A DNA stretch of 29,701 nt from CAG-917 sp028724485 (lineage in GTDB: Bacteria; Bacillota; Clostridia; Christensenellales; CAG-917), in contig JAQYCY010000042.1 of assembly GCA_028724485.1 (NCBI GenBank), positions 1-29,701 of the forward strand, in the 5' to 3' direction. The translations under genes were made by a program, and so were the position numbers. A model generated the notes under the pieces. The model was not told the origin of the DNA, searched no databases, and saw nothing but the letters and a program-made list of their open reading frames with translations. Below are positions 15,599 through 22,024 of the stretch, piece after piece; positions within the stretch are counted from its first letter, which is position 1; every line of letters begins with the position of its first letter.

Positions 15599-17551
15599 TC
15601 AATGCCTGAGTTGTTTTTTAAGACTCGAAATTTCGTCGCGAAGCCTTATCGCCGCTTCAAAATCGAGCATATCGGCGGCTTGTCGCATTTTAAGATTGAG
15701 CTTTTCTATTTCCGCCTTAATGTCTTGCGGCTCCTTCTTTTCGGTTGTCGCCTTCTTTGAAATTTCAAGCGTAGAAACAATAGGCTTTATGATAGTTTGC
15801 GGCGTTATGCCGTTTTTCTCATTATACTCTTGCTGTTTTTGCCGACGACGATTAGTTTCGTTTATTGCCCTTTGCATACTGCCAGTCATATTGTCGGCAT
15901 ACATAATAACTCTCGATTCGCTGTTTCTTGCCGCTCTTCCGACCGTCTGCACAAGCGACGTTTCGCTACGCAAAAATCCTTCCTTGTCGGCGTCCAAAAT
16001 TGCGACGAGCTTTACTTCGGGAAGGTCCAAGCCTTCACGCAAAAGGTTTATACCCACCAAAACGTCGAATTCACCGAGCCTTAATCCCTTAATGATTTCG
16101 ATGCGCTCTAACGTGTCTATGTCGCTATGCATATATTTGACTTTTATATTCACTTCCCGTAAATATTCCGTCAAACTCTCCGCCATTTTCTTCGTAAGCG
16201 TCGTAACAAGCGTTCTTCCGCCCGACTCGGTCACGGCGTTTATCTCGCCTATAAGGTCGTCGATTTGATTTTTCGTCTGTCTTATTTCGATAGGCGGATC
16301 GATAAGTCCCGTCGGTCTTATGAGCTGCTCGACAACCTTATCGGAAACCGCAAGTTCATATTCGGCAGGCGTTGCCGATATGCACACAAGCTGCTTTATT
16401 CTCTTATCGAACTCGTCAAAGGTAAGCGGACGATTGTCGTATGCGGCAGGAAGTCTGAAACCGTAATCGACAAGATTTTTCTTTCTTGCTCTGTCGCCGT
16501 TGTACATAGCCCTGATTTGCGGAATAGTCATATGGCTTTCATCGATAAAGGTTATATAATCGCTCTTAAAGAAGTCCATAAGCGTATATGGCGGTTGTCC
16601 GACAGCCCTGCCGTCAAAATAGCGGCTGTAATTTTCGATGCCCGAGCAATAGCCTATTTCTCTTATCATTTCAACGTCATAGTTGACTCTTTCGTCGATA
16701 CGCTGCGCTTCGATAAACTTTCCCCTCTCTTCAAAAAACTTTTTCTGTTCTTCCTTGTCCTTTAAAATACGGCTAAGCACGGCTTCTTTGTCGCCGCCCA
16801 CAACGTAGTGGCTTGCAGGGAAAATCATAACGTGCTTTAAATCTTTAAGCGGTTTGCAGGTTAAAGCGTCAATTTCCGAAATGCGTTCGACGTCGTCGCC
16901 AAAAAATTCCACTCTTATTGCCGTATCCGTATTAGCGGCAGGGAAAATATCGATAACGTCGCCGCGAACTCTGAAACTCGAACGAACGAAATCAACGTCG
17001 TTGCGTTTATATTGAATGGATACGAGTTTGTCGATAAGTTCGTCGCGGTCATAGCTTTCGCCCTCTCTTAAAGACACCGCTTGCGAATAATACTCAATCG
17101 GCGCGCCGAGTCCGTAGATGCACGAAACGGACGCCACTACTATGGTGTCGCGTCTTTCGCAAAGCGAAGCCGTTGCGCTGTGACGAAGTTTATCAATCTC
17201 GTCGTTAATCGCAAGGTCCTTTTCGATGTAGGTGTCGCTTCTCGGGATATAGGCTTCGGGTTGAAAGTAGTCGTAATACGAAACGAAAAATTCGACTCTG
17301 TTGTGCGGGAAAAACTCACGGAACTCGTTGCACAGCTGAGCGGCAAGCGTCTTATTGTGCGCAATGACAAGAGCGGGTCTTTGCACTCTTTCTATGACGT
17401 TTGCCATAGTAAAAGTTTTGCCGCTTCCGGTAACGCCCAAAAGGACTTGCGTACGAAGTCCGTCATTCAAACCGTCCACAAGCTCGTCGATAGCTTGCGG
17501 CTGGTCGCCACAAGGCTTAAATTTAGAAACTAATTGAAATTTTTCGTCCAT
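15599..17551 (-). CDS. uvrB: Excinuclease ABC subunit B
   Basis: UvrB is the helicase-like core that verifies damage and recruits UvrC. In the 650 residues are Walker A GVTGSGKTF (39-47), the damage-probing beta-hairpin SYYDYFQPEAYIP, the DESH box (IDESHMTIPQIRAMYNGD), motif VI (QTVGRAARNSESRVIMYAD) and a C-terminal UVR motif (MLDFEAAIRLRDEI) for UvrC binding. The ATG has only a weak ribosome site, which suggests coupling to the upstream reading frame 48 nt away. No consensus LexA box of the Bacillota type (CGAACN4GTTCG) is visible directly upstream. Confidence 0.98.
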   Translation of the reverse strand: MDEKFQLVSKFKPCGDQPQAIDELVDGLNDGLRTQVLLGVTGSGKTFTMANVIERVQRPALVIAHNKTLAAQLCNEFREFFPHNRVEFFVSYYDYFQPEAYIPRSDTYIEKDLAINDEIDKLRHSATASLCERRDTIVVASVSCIYGLGAPIEYYSQAVSLREGESYDRDELIDKLVSIQYKRNDVDFVRSSFRVRGDVIDIFPAANTDTAIRVEFFGDDVERISEIDALTCKPLKDLKHVMIFPASHYVVGGDKEAVLSRILKDKEEQKKFFEERGKFIEAQRIDERVNYDVEMIREIGYCSGIENYSRYFDGRAVGQPPYTLMDFFKSDYITFIDESHMTIPQIRAMYNGDRARKKNLVDYGFRLPAAYDNRPLTFDEFDKRIKQLVCISATPAEYELAVSDKVVEQLIRPTGLIDPPIEIRQTKNQIDDLIGEINAVTESGGRTLVTTLTKKMAESLTEYLREVNIKVKYMHSDIDTLERIEIIKGLRLGEFDVLVGINLLREGLDLPEVKLVAILDADKEGFLRSETSLVQTVGRAARNSESRVIMYADNMTGSMQRAINETNRRRQKQQEYNEKNGITPQTIIKPIVSTLEISKKATTEKKEPQDIKAEIEKLNLKMRQAADMLDFEAAIRLRDEISSLKKQLRH

Positions 17552-17599
17552 TCGTTAATTGTTTACCGCTAAAAGAAAAACAAACGGAATAAAGAAATG

Positions 17600-17992
17600 T
17601 TAAACGAACTTATTGAGCAAAAATTTGATAAGCCAACCGACAACGGCAGTCAATGCGCCCGAAATGACCGCAATGCTGATTTTGAAAGCAAGTTTCTTTT
17701 TAAAACTCGCCTCGTCGCGAGCAAAAGCAAGTCCGCGCTTATGCAGATTTATGCAATAGTAAAGCTCGCCTCTTTTGTCTGTCTTTGTAAGGTCGAAATA
17801 ATCGTCGAGTTCGAGGTTTTTAAGAGTAGGTTCAAGCTCGTCCGCTTCGAACGCCAAATCGTAACTGACGTTTGAGTAAACGTCGACCGGACGCATAATG
17901 CACACGCCCTTATTTTTTGACGCTTCGTTATAGACGTAACGCATAATAGCTTTTTCTTTTTTAGTTAAAGTCGCGTCTTTTTCAAGAGCCAT
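17600..17992 (-). CDS. Small tail-anchored protein with winged-helix-like N-terminus (B)
   Basis: This 130-residue protein has a soluble N-terminal part of about 100 residues and one C-terminal hydrophobic helix (about 106-128, IAVISGALTAVVGWLIKFLL), so it should sit in the membrane with its head in the cytosol. The head has a helix-rich start (TLTKKEKAIMRYVYNEA), a helix pair and a strand-turn-strand DLTKTDKRGELYYCINL, which is the outline of a winged helix. Family not recognised. AGGTG lies 5 nt before the ATG. It is 7 nt after gene A, which has the same architecture, and 48 nt before uvrB. It could be a membrane-tethered regulator or an adaptor (inference only). Confidence 0.75.
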   Translation of the reverse strand: MALEKDATLTKKEKAIMRYVYNEASKNKGVCIMRPVDVYSNVSYDLAFEADELEPTLKNLELDDYFDLTKTDKRGELYYCINLHKRGLAFARDEASFKKKLAFKISIAVISGALTAVVGWLIKFLLNKFV

Positions 17993-17999
17993 ATTTCAC

Positions 18000-18410
18000 C
18001 TATTTAATAATCGCTATAATGATTGCACTGATGATAGTGACGATAATTCCGCCCACAAACGAGCCAAAAAGAGCCGCCATAAACACCGACTTTTTGAGTG
18101 ACCAATTCTTGCCTATTTTTCCGACAACACCGTCTTTTCCGCCGCTCGGCACAGCGACAAGCGAATCTTCTTCGATTTTCGCTTTCGGCAAAAGAGCCAG
18201 ACAGTATTCGTCATCGGTCGAATATTTGATGTTTATCATTTCTCTGTCGCTGATTTCTTTGATAGCTTCTTTAAGTCCCGATTTATCGAGAGCAAGGCTA
18301 TTAGGAACAGCCGCGATAATTTCGTCGGCGTCCAAAATCTTAAATGCGTCGGTATCCCCGACGAGCGACACAATGGCTTTAAGTACTTCGTTATTCTTTT
18401 CTTGAATCAT
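18000..18410 (-). CDS. Small tail-anchored protein with winged-helix-like N-terminus (A)
   Basis: The start at 18410 (136 residues) is preferred. It has GGAG 9 nt upstream and lies just after a promoter whose -10 is at 18446-18441, whereas the longer frame (to 18479) begins upstream of that promoter. The head has helices (NNEVLKAIVSLVGD, DADEIIAAVP, DKSGLKEAIKEISD) followed by the strand pair MINIKYSTDDEYCLALLPKA, suggesting a winged-helix-like fold. A Gly-Lys linker leads to one C-terminal helix (FMAALFGSFVGGIIVTIISA). Same layout as gene B next door, though sequence identity is low. First gene of the probable A-B-uvrB-uvrA transcript. Function unknown. Confidence 0.75.
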   Translation of the reverse strand: MIQEKNNEVLKAIVSLVGDTDAFKILDADEIIAAVPNSLALDKSGLKEAIKEISDREMINIKYSTDDEYCLALLPKAKIEEDSLVAVPSGGKDGVVGKIGKNWSLKKSVFMAALFGSFVGGIIVTIISAIIIAIIK

Positions 18411-18440
18411 ATAGCGTACTCCACAGTTTTTTTCCATTAC

Positions 18441-18469
18441 AGTATAGCACACGAAATATTCAAAAGCAA
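18441..18469 (-). promoter_or_regulatory. Promoter of the A-B-uvrBA cluster (extended -10)
   Basis: TTGCTT (18469-18464), a 17-bp spacer ending TGC, and TATACT (18446-18441) on the minus strand. The TGN-TATACT is an extended -10. It decides the start of the downstream gene at 18410. Confidence 0.75.
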
Positions 18470-18497
18470 TATTTTTCATTTAAGCAATAAAATTTGT

Positions 18498-18526
18498 TTC
18501 ACAAATCACTAATTGTGTGGTAAAAT
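18498..18526 (+). promoter_or_regulatory. Promoter of the acyl-CoA synthetase with an internal inverted repeat
   Basis: TTCACA (18498-18503), a 17-bp spacer ending TGG, and TAAAAT (18521-18526). The spacer holds CACAAAT-CACT-AATTGTG (18500-18517), an inverted repeat with 6 of 7 arm positions matching, a good candidate repressor operator. It faces away from the uvrBA-side promoter, 28 bp off. Confidence 0.65.
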
Positions 18527-18562
18527 CAATAAAAATAAAAATAAGTGTACAATAAGATTACT

Positions 18563-20206
18563 ATGAATTTACTTGGAAAATTTTTAAACAAAACCGACTT
18601 TAAATCCTATGACGAATTTAAAGACTTAAAATTGAACGTGCCGAAAGATTTCAATTTCGGTTATGACGTTGTCGACGAATATGCACGCCTTTGTCCCGAA
18701 AAAAAGGCTTTGGTATGGTGCAATTCGGTCGGTGAAGAAAGGTTTTTCACGTTCGGCGACGTTTCTAAACTTTCAAACAAACTTGCAAATCTCATTTTGA
18801 GTCACGGCCTTAAAGAAGGCGACTATGCCATGAGTATGCTCAATCGCCGTTGGGAATATTGGATTCTCGCCGTCGCTTGTTGCAAAATCGGCGTCACTCT
18901 TATTCCTGCAACTCACCTTCTTACCGCAAAAGACGTTTCTTATCGTATAAACGAATCCCACGCAAAAATTTTGTTTGCTACGGCAGAAGACGACGTCATC
19001 GAGCACGTCGGGCTTGCCCTTCCTAAATGCAACGGACTTCAAGAGGTTTTATACACCAAAAAGGTAGCGGACTTTAAAGTCATCGAGGAAGAAATTGAAA
19101 AGCAAAGCGAAACTCTTGCCGCTCAACGCCCGAATCCTAACGGCTCTATGCTCTGCTATTTCACTTCGGGTACGACGGGAATGCCGAAAATGGTCGAGCA
19201 CAACTATTACTATCCTATAGGACACATCATCACGGCAAACTATTGGCACAAAGTCGTTGACGACGGCTTGCATTTCACTATGGCGGAAACGGGCTGGGCA
19301 AAATGCAGCTGGGGCAAAATCTACGGTCAATGGATTTGCGGCACGGCAATTTTTGCGTACGACTACAACGGTCGTTTCACACCGACGGACGTTTTGCCTT
19401 TCATAGGAAAATACAAAATCACTACTTTTTGCGCACCGCCGACTATCTATCGTTTCCTTATAAAGGAAAACCTCTCAAACTATGACTTTTCTTCGCTTAC
19501 GCACTGCTCCACGGCAGGCGAAGCGTTAAATCCCGAAGTTTTCAAACAGTTTTACGAAGCTACGGGACAAAAAATATACGAAGGTTTCGGTCAAACCGAA
19601 TCTACCATTCTTTTAGGTTCGTTCTATTTTGAAGAACCCGTCGTCGGCTCGCTCGGCAAACCTAGCCCTATCTACGACATTTCGCTTATCGACGACAACG
19701 AAGAAGAAGTTCCCGACGGCGAAGAAGGAGAAATCGCGGTTTTGAACAAAACGGTTTATTGCGGACTTGTCGCAAATTATAAGGGCGACGAAGCAAGAAC
19801 AAAAGCCGCTCGTGGCGGAAAATATTATCACACGGGCGACCTCGCCGTTAAAGATAAAAACGGTTATTATTGGTTTGTCGGTCGCAAAGACGACATCATC
19901 AAGTCAAGCGGCTATCGCATAGGACCGTTTGAGGTCGAATCTGCTCTTATGGAACACCCGAGCGTTTTGGAATGTGCAATTACGGGCGCGCCCGACCCTC
20001 TCCGCGGACAAGTCGTAAAAGCGACTATAATTCTTGCAAAAGGATATACGCCGAGCGACGAACTTAAAAAGGAATTGCAAAATCACGTCAAACGCCTAAC
20101 CGCTCCATACAAATATCCGAGAATTATCGAATTTGTTTCCGAGCTGCCGAAAACGACAAGCGGCAAAATCAAACGTGTCGACATAAGAAAACAAGACAAT
20201 CAATAA
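18563..20206 (+). CDS. AMP-forming acyl-CoA synthetase (acetyl/medium-chain type)
   Basis: This is an adenylate-forming ligase that activates a carboxylic acid with ATP and then forms the CoA thioester. In the 547 residues are the P-loop YFTSGTTGMPKM (about 200-211), the adenine region IYEGFGQTESTILLG, the YHTGDLAVKDKNGYYWFVGR hinge and DDIIKSSGYRIGPFEVESAL. The C-terminal lysine is in LPKTTSGKIKRVDIR. The overall pattern is closest to the medium-chain/acetyl-CoA synthetase group (ACSM-like); the actual acid is not predictable. The ATG at 18563 is preferred over a GTG at 18545, although its ribosome site is weak. Monocistronic, with its own promoter and possible operator. Confidence 0.92.
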   Translation: MNLLGKFLNKTDFKSYDEFKDLKLNVPKDFNFGYDVVDEYARLCPEKKALVWCNSVGEERFFTFGDVSKLSNKLANLILSHGLKEGDYAMSMLNRRWEYWILAVACCKIGVTLIPATHLLTAKDVSYRINESHAKILFATAEDDVIEHVGLALPKCNGLQEVLYTKKVADFKVIEEEIEKQSETLAAQRPNPNGSMLCYFTSGTTGMPKMVEHNYYYPIGHIITANYWHKVVDDGLHFTMAETGWAKCSWGKIYGQWICGTAIFAYDYNGRFTPTDVLPFIGKYKITTFCAPPTIYRFLIKENLSNYDFSSLTHCSTAGEALNPEVFKQFYEATGQKIYEGFGQTESTILLGSFYFEEPVVGSLGKPSPIYDISLIDDNEEEVPDGEEGEIAVLNKTVYCGLVANYKGDEARTKAARGGKYYHTGDLAVKDKNGYYWFVGRKDDIIKSSGYRIGPFEVESALMEHPSVLECAITGAPDPLRGQVVKATIILAKGYTPSDELKKELQNHVKRLTAPYKYPRIIEFVSELPKTTSGKIKRVDIRKQDNQ

Positions 20207-20215
20207 CATAAAACT

Positions 20216-20515
20216 GTTTAAAACAATAAAAATCGTTTTTAAAGCAGTTTAAAAAACAATGGGAATAATCTTTTAAAGTGTTTAAAAACAAGAATGGTTT
20301 TCAAAACGTTTTAATCTATTAGTTGATTTTGAAATATTGTTGTGTGAATTGTTTAAAACAATGAAAATCGTTTTTAAAGCTGTTTAAAAAACAATGGGAA
20401 TAGTCTTTAAAGTGTTTAAAAACAAGAATAGTTTTCAAAACGTTTTAAGCTGTTAGTTGATTTTGAATATTGTTGTGTGAATTGTTAAAACAATAAAAAT
20501 CGTTTTTGAAATTGT
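20216..20515. repeat. Tandem direct repeat, about 135 bp, 2.2 copies
   Basis: Copy 1 is 20216-20350, copy 2 is 20351-20483 (133 bp, two small deletions) and a third begins at 20484 and fades by about 20515. Each copy contains GTTTAAAACAAT, AATCGTTTTT, AAACAATGGGAATA, AAACAAGAAT and TTGTTGTGTGAATT, in that order. It is noncoding, AT-rich and directly downstream of the acyl-CoA synthetase. Confidence 0.9.
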
Positions 20516-20585
20516 TTTAGAATTAGTAAATATAAAAAAGCAAAAGCTATAAAATATCAATAAAAATTTAAGAATTGATTAAAAT

Positions 20586-20611
20586 AAAAAGACCGCCTTA
20601 GCGGTCTTTTT
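20586..20611. terminator. Bidirectional terminator between acyl-CoA synthetase and lipoprotein 1
   Basis: An 11-bp perfect stem, AAAAAGACCGC / GCGGTCTTTTT, with a four-base loop. The A and T runs on its flanks allow termination in both directions for the two convergent genes. Confidence 0.9.
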
Positions 20612-20630
20612 ATTCACTGTTAATTGCTAA

Positions 20631-20981
20631 TTACATTGCATCCTTAACGCCTTGTTCGGTTCCGTAGAAAACTACTTTACCTACTCTCTTGCAAACAACT
20701 TTTTTACCCAATGCACTGACCGTAGGAGCATTTGCTTCTGCTTTTTTGGCATCATCGGTGTTGTTATACTTAGTTACGGTAACCGTGTCCGATAAGGTAG
20801 TTCCGGTTACAGACCAAGCGACTGTAGCGTCTTTATCATCGCTTTCAGCTGAAACACACTTATAACCTTTCTTTTCAAGTTTCTTTGTGATGCTTTCTGC
20901 ATTACATGCGCAGAGACAAACTGTCATAATGGCAACGACTGCAACGATAGCAATAATCGCTAAAACTCTTTTTTTGTTCAT
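20631..20981 (-). CDS. Small lipoprotein, paralog 1
   Basis: The 116-residue product has a classical lipoprotein signal (MNKKRVLAIIAIVAVVAIM, then LCAC with the lipidated cysteine at 26). A small mature domain of about 90 residues begins ESITKKLEKKGYKC and ends VGKVVFYGTEQGVKDAM. The second of two adjacent ATGs (20981) is chosen: it is 5 nt after GGAGG and matches the paralog. The mature part is predicted as alpha/beta with Ser/Thr-rich strands; I do not recognise a family. It is a tandem duplicate of the gene at 21211-21588, with matching promoter, leader hairpin and terminator. The middle has diverged most, while both ends are conserved. Confidence 0.85.
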   Translation of the reverse strand: MNKKRVLAIIAIVAVVAIMTVCLCACNAESITKKLEKKGYKCVSAESDDKDATVAWSVTGTTLSDTVTVTKYNNTDDAKKAEANAPTVSALGKKVVCKRVGKVVFYGTEQGVKDAM

Positions 20982-21000
20982 CATATCCTCCGTATTTTTG

Positions 21001-21016
21001 CCTTGTAGGCAAATTT
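21001..21016 (-). promoter_or_regulatory. Leader hairpin of lipoprotein 1
   Basis: TTGCC-TACAA-GGCAA stem-loop on the RNA, between the promoter and the ribosome site. The same stem with a different loop precedes paralog 2, so the pairing is conserved. It may stabilise the mRNA 5' end. Confidence 0.5.
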
Positions 21017-21025
21017 TATAATCTA

Positions 21026-21053
21026 ATTATATCATATTAAGTTTTACTGTCAA
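21026..21053 (-). promoter_or_regulatory. Promoter of lipoprotein 1
   Basis: TTGACA (21053-21048), a 16-bp spacer ending TGA, and TATAAT (21031-21026): full consensus with extended -10. Confidence 0.88.
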
Positions 21054-21166
21054 CACCCCAAAACGGCACTTATTATACACTTTAACATATTTTTGTTACT
21101 TTAAAAACTCAAATAACAATAATTCGACGCCGTTTTCAAAAACGTACCTTGCTTATTTCGCAAAAT

Positions 21167-21192
21167 AAAAAGACTGCCTTTGCAGTCTTTTT
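21167..21192. terminator. Terminator after lipoprotein 2
   Basis: AAAAAGACTGC / GCAGTCTTTTT, loop CTTT. It lies 18 nt past the lipoprotein 2 stop. A 39-bp block including it is identical to the terminator at 21836-21861. Confidence 0.9.
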
Positions 21193-21210
21193 ATTCATTG
21201 TTAATTGCTA

Positions 21211-21588
21211 TTACATTGCGTCCTTTACGCCTTGTTTTGTTCCGTAGAAGATAACGCTTCCTACAAGTTTAACCTCAGCGTATGCACCACTTTCTTTTAC
21301 TTCTTTGTAATCTTTTCGTGCGTCTGATGCTTTTTCATACTTATAAACTAAAACTGATTCGTCACCTTTAGATGCGCCAACAACCCATTCAAGACCGCCT
21401 TTATAACCATCTTTTTTCATTAGCGCATTTGCGGCTTTAAGTTCTGTTGACGAAACAGCTTCAACTGCATAACCTTTCTTTTCAAGTTTTTTTGTGATGC
21501 TGTCAGCGTTACATGCGCAAAGGCAAGCTGTCATAATTGCAACAATAGCAACGATAGCAATAATTGCTAAAACTCTTTTTTTGTTCAT
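21211..21588 (-). CDS. Small lipoprotein, paralog 2
   Basis: The 125-residue product has nearly the same signal sequence as paralog 1, with lipobox LCAC (Cys26), then DSITKKLEKKGYAVEAVSS. It has an insertion-containing middle (GGLEWVVGASKGDESVLVYK) and the shared end VIFYGTKQGVKDAM. A longer open frame reaches 21657, but that start lies inside the -35 element. The ATG at 21588 has GGAGG 5 nt upstream and matches paralog 1. It has its own promoter, leader hairpin and terminator, so the pair is two parallel units rather than one operon. Function unknown; surface-exposed membrane attachment is expected. Confidence 0.87.
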   Translation of the reverse strand: MNKKRVLAIIAIVAIVAIMTACLCACNADSITKKLEKKGYAVEAVSSTELKAANALMKKDGYKGGLEWVVGASKGDESVLVYKYEKASDARKDYKEVKESGAYAEVKLVGSVIFYGTKQGVKDAM

Positions 21589-21603
21589 TTTATCCTCCGT
21601 TTT

Positions 21604-21619
21604 TTTGCCATAAGGCAAT
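21604..21619 (-). promoter_or_regulatory. Leader hairpin of lipoprotein 2
   Basis: TTGCC-TTAT-GGCAA stem-loop on the RNA, just before the ribosome site. It corresponds to the hairpin before paralog 1, with the stem kept and the loop changed. Confidence 0.5.
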
Positions 21620-21629
21620 TTATATAATA

Positions 21630-21657
21630 ATTTTACCACAAAATTATATACTGTCAA
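21630..21657 (-). promoter_or_regulatory. Promoter of lipoprotein 2
   Basis: TTGACA (21657-21652), a 16-bp spacer ending TGG, and TAAAAT (21635-21630). Same layout as the paralog 1 promoter. Confidence 0.85.
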
Positions 21658-21835
21658 TACCCAAAATGATATTTATTACACACATTAAACTGTTTCTGTT
21701 ACTTTTGAAACTTAATAACTCAATTCACCACCACGTTCAAACGGCATACTTTTGCTTGTTTAAGAAGCGTAAATTTATTCATAATTTATAACTACCATTC
21801 AATTTAAAGTACATTTGCGTAATTTTTTACAAAAT

Positions 21836-21861
21836 AAAAAGACTGCCTTTGCAGTCTTTTT
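21836..21861. terminator. Orphan copy of the lipoprotein terminator
   Basis: Same stem and loop as 21167-21192, identical over 39 bp, but no lipoprotein gene lies to its right. The next feature is the oppositely directed promoter of the Na/Pi cotransporter. It is probably the edge of a third, lost duplication unit. The gap 21658-21835 holds no gene; its first 75 bp resemble the region upstream of the paralog 1 promoter. Confidence 0.8.
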
Positions 21862-21887
21862 ATTCATTATGCCGTAACAAAAGGTTT

Positions 21888-21923
21888 TTGCACTGCCATC
21901 TATCGTGCAATAGTCGCTATTGC
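21888..21923. promoter_or_regulatory. Two overlapping inverted repeats upstream of the cotransporter promoter
   Basis: GCAATAG-TCG-CTATTGC (21907-21923) has perfect 7-bp arms and ends one base before the -35. TTGCAC (21888-21893) pairs with GTGCAA (21905-21910) and overlaps it. The position suits an activator or repressor site; the protein is unknown. Confidence 0.5.
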
Positions 21924-21924
21924 G

Positions 21925-21953
21925 TTGACTAAAAAAACTATATTTGTTAAAAT
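21925..21953 (+). promoter_or_regulatory. Promoter of the Na/Pi cotransporter
   Basis: TTGACT (21925-21930), a 17-bp spacer and TAAAAT (21948-21953). It places the transcription start near 21960, which rules out the upstream TTG start at 21944. Confidence 0.8.
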
Positions 21954-22024
21954 TTAATAAGAAAGCAACTAAAAAACCAACCAACGACTTCAAGTCGAAC
22001 AATTTAAAAAATCAAACGTTTTTT

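Noticed and set aside
17552..17630. LexA (SOS) operator upstream of uvrB
   Set aside because: Only a half-site CGAAC is seen, inside the upstream gene, without the matching GTTCG.
21799..22002. Minus-strand 67-codon frame
   Set aside because: It reads through the orphan terminator and opposite to the cotransporter promoter; no clear remnant of a third lipoprotein is encoded.
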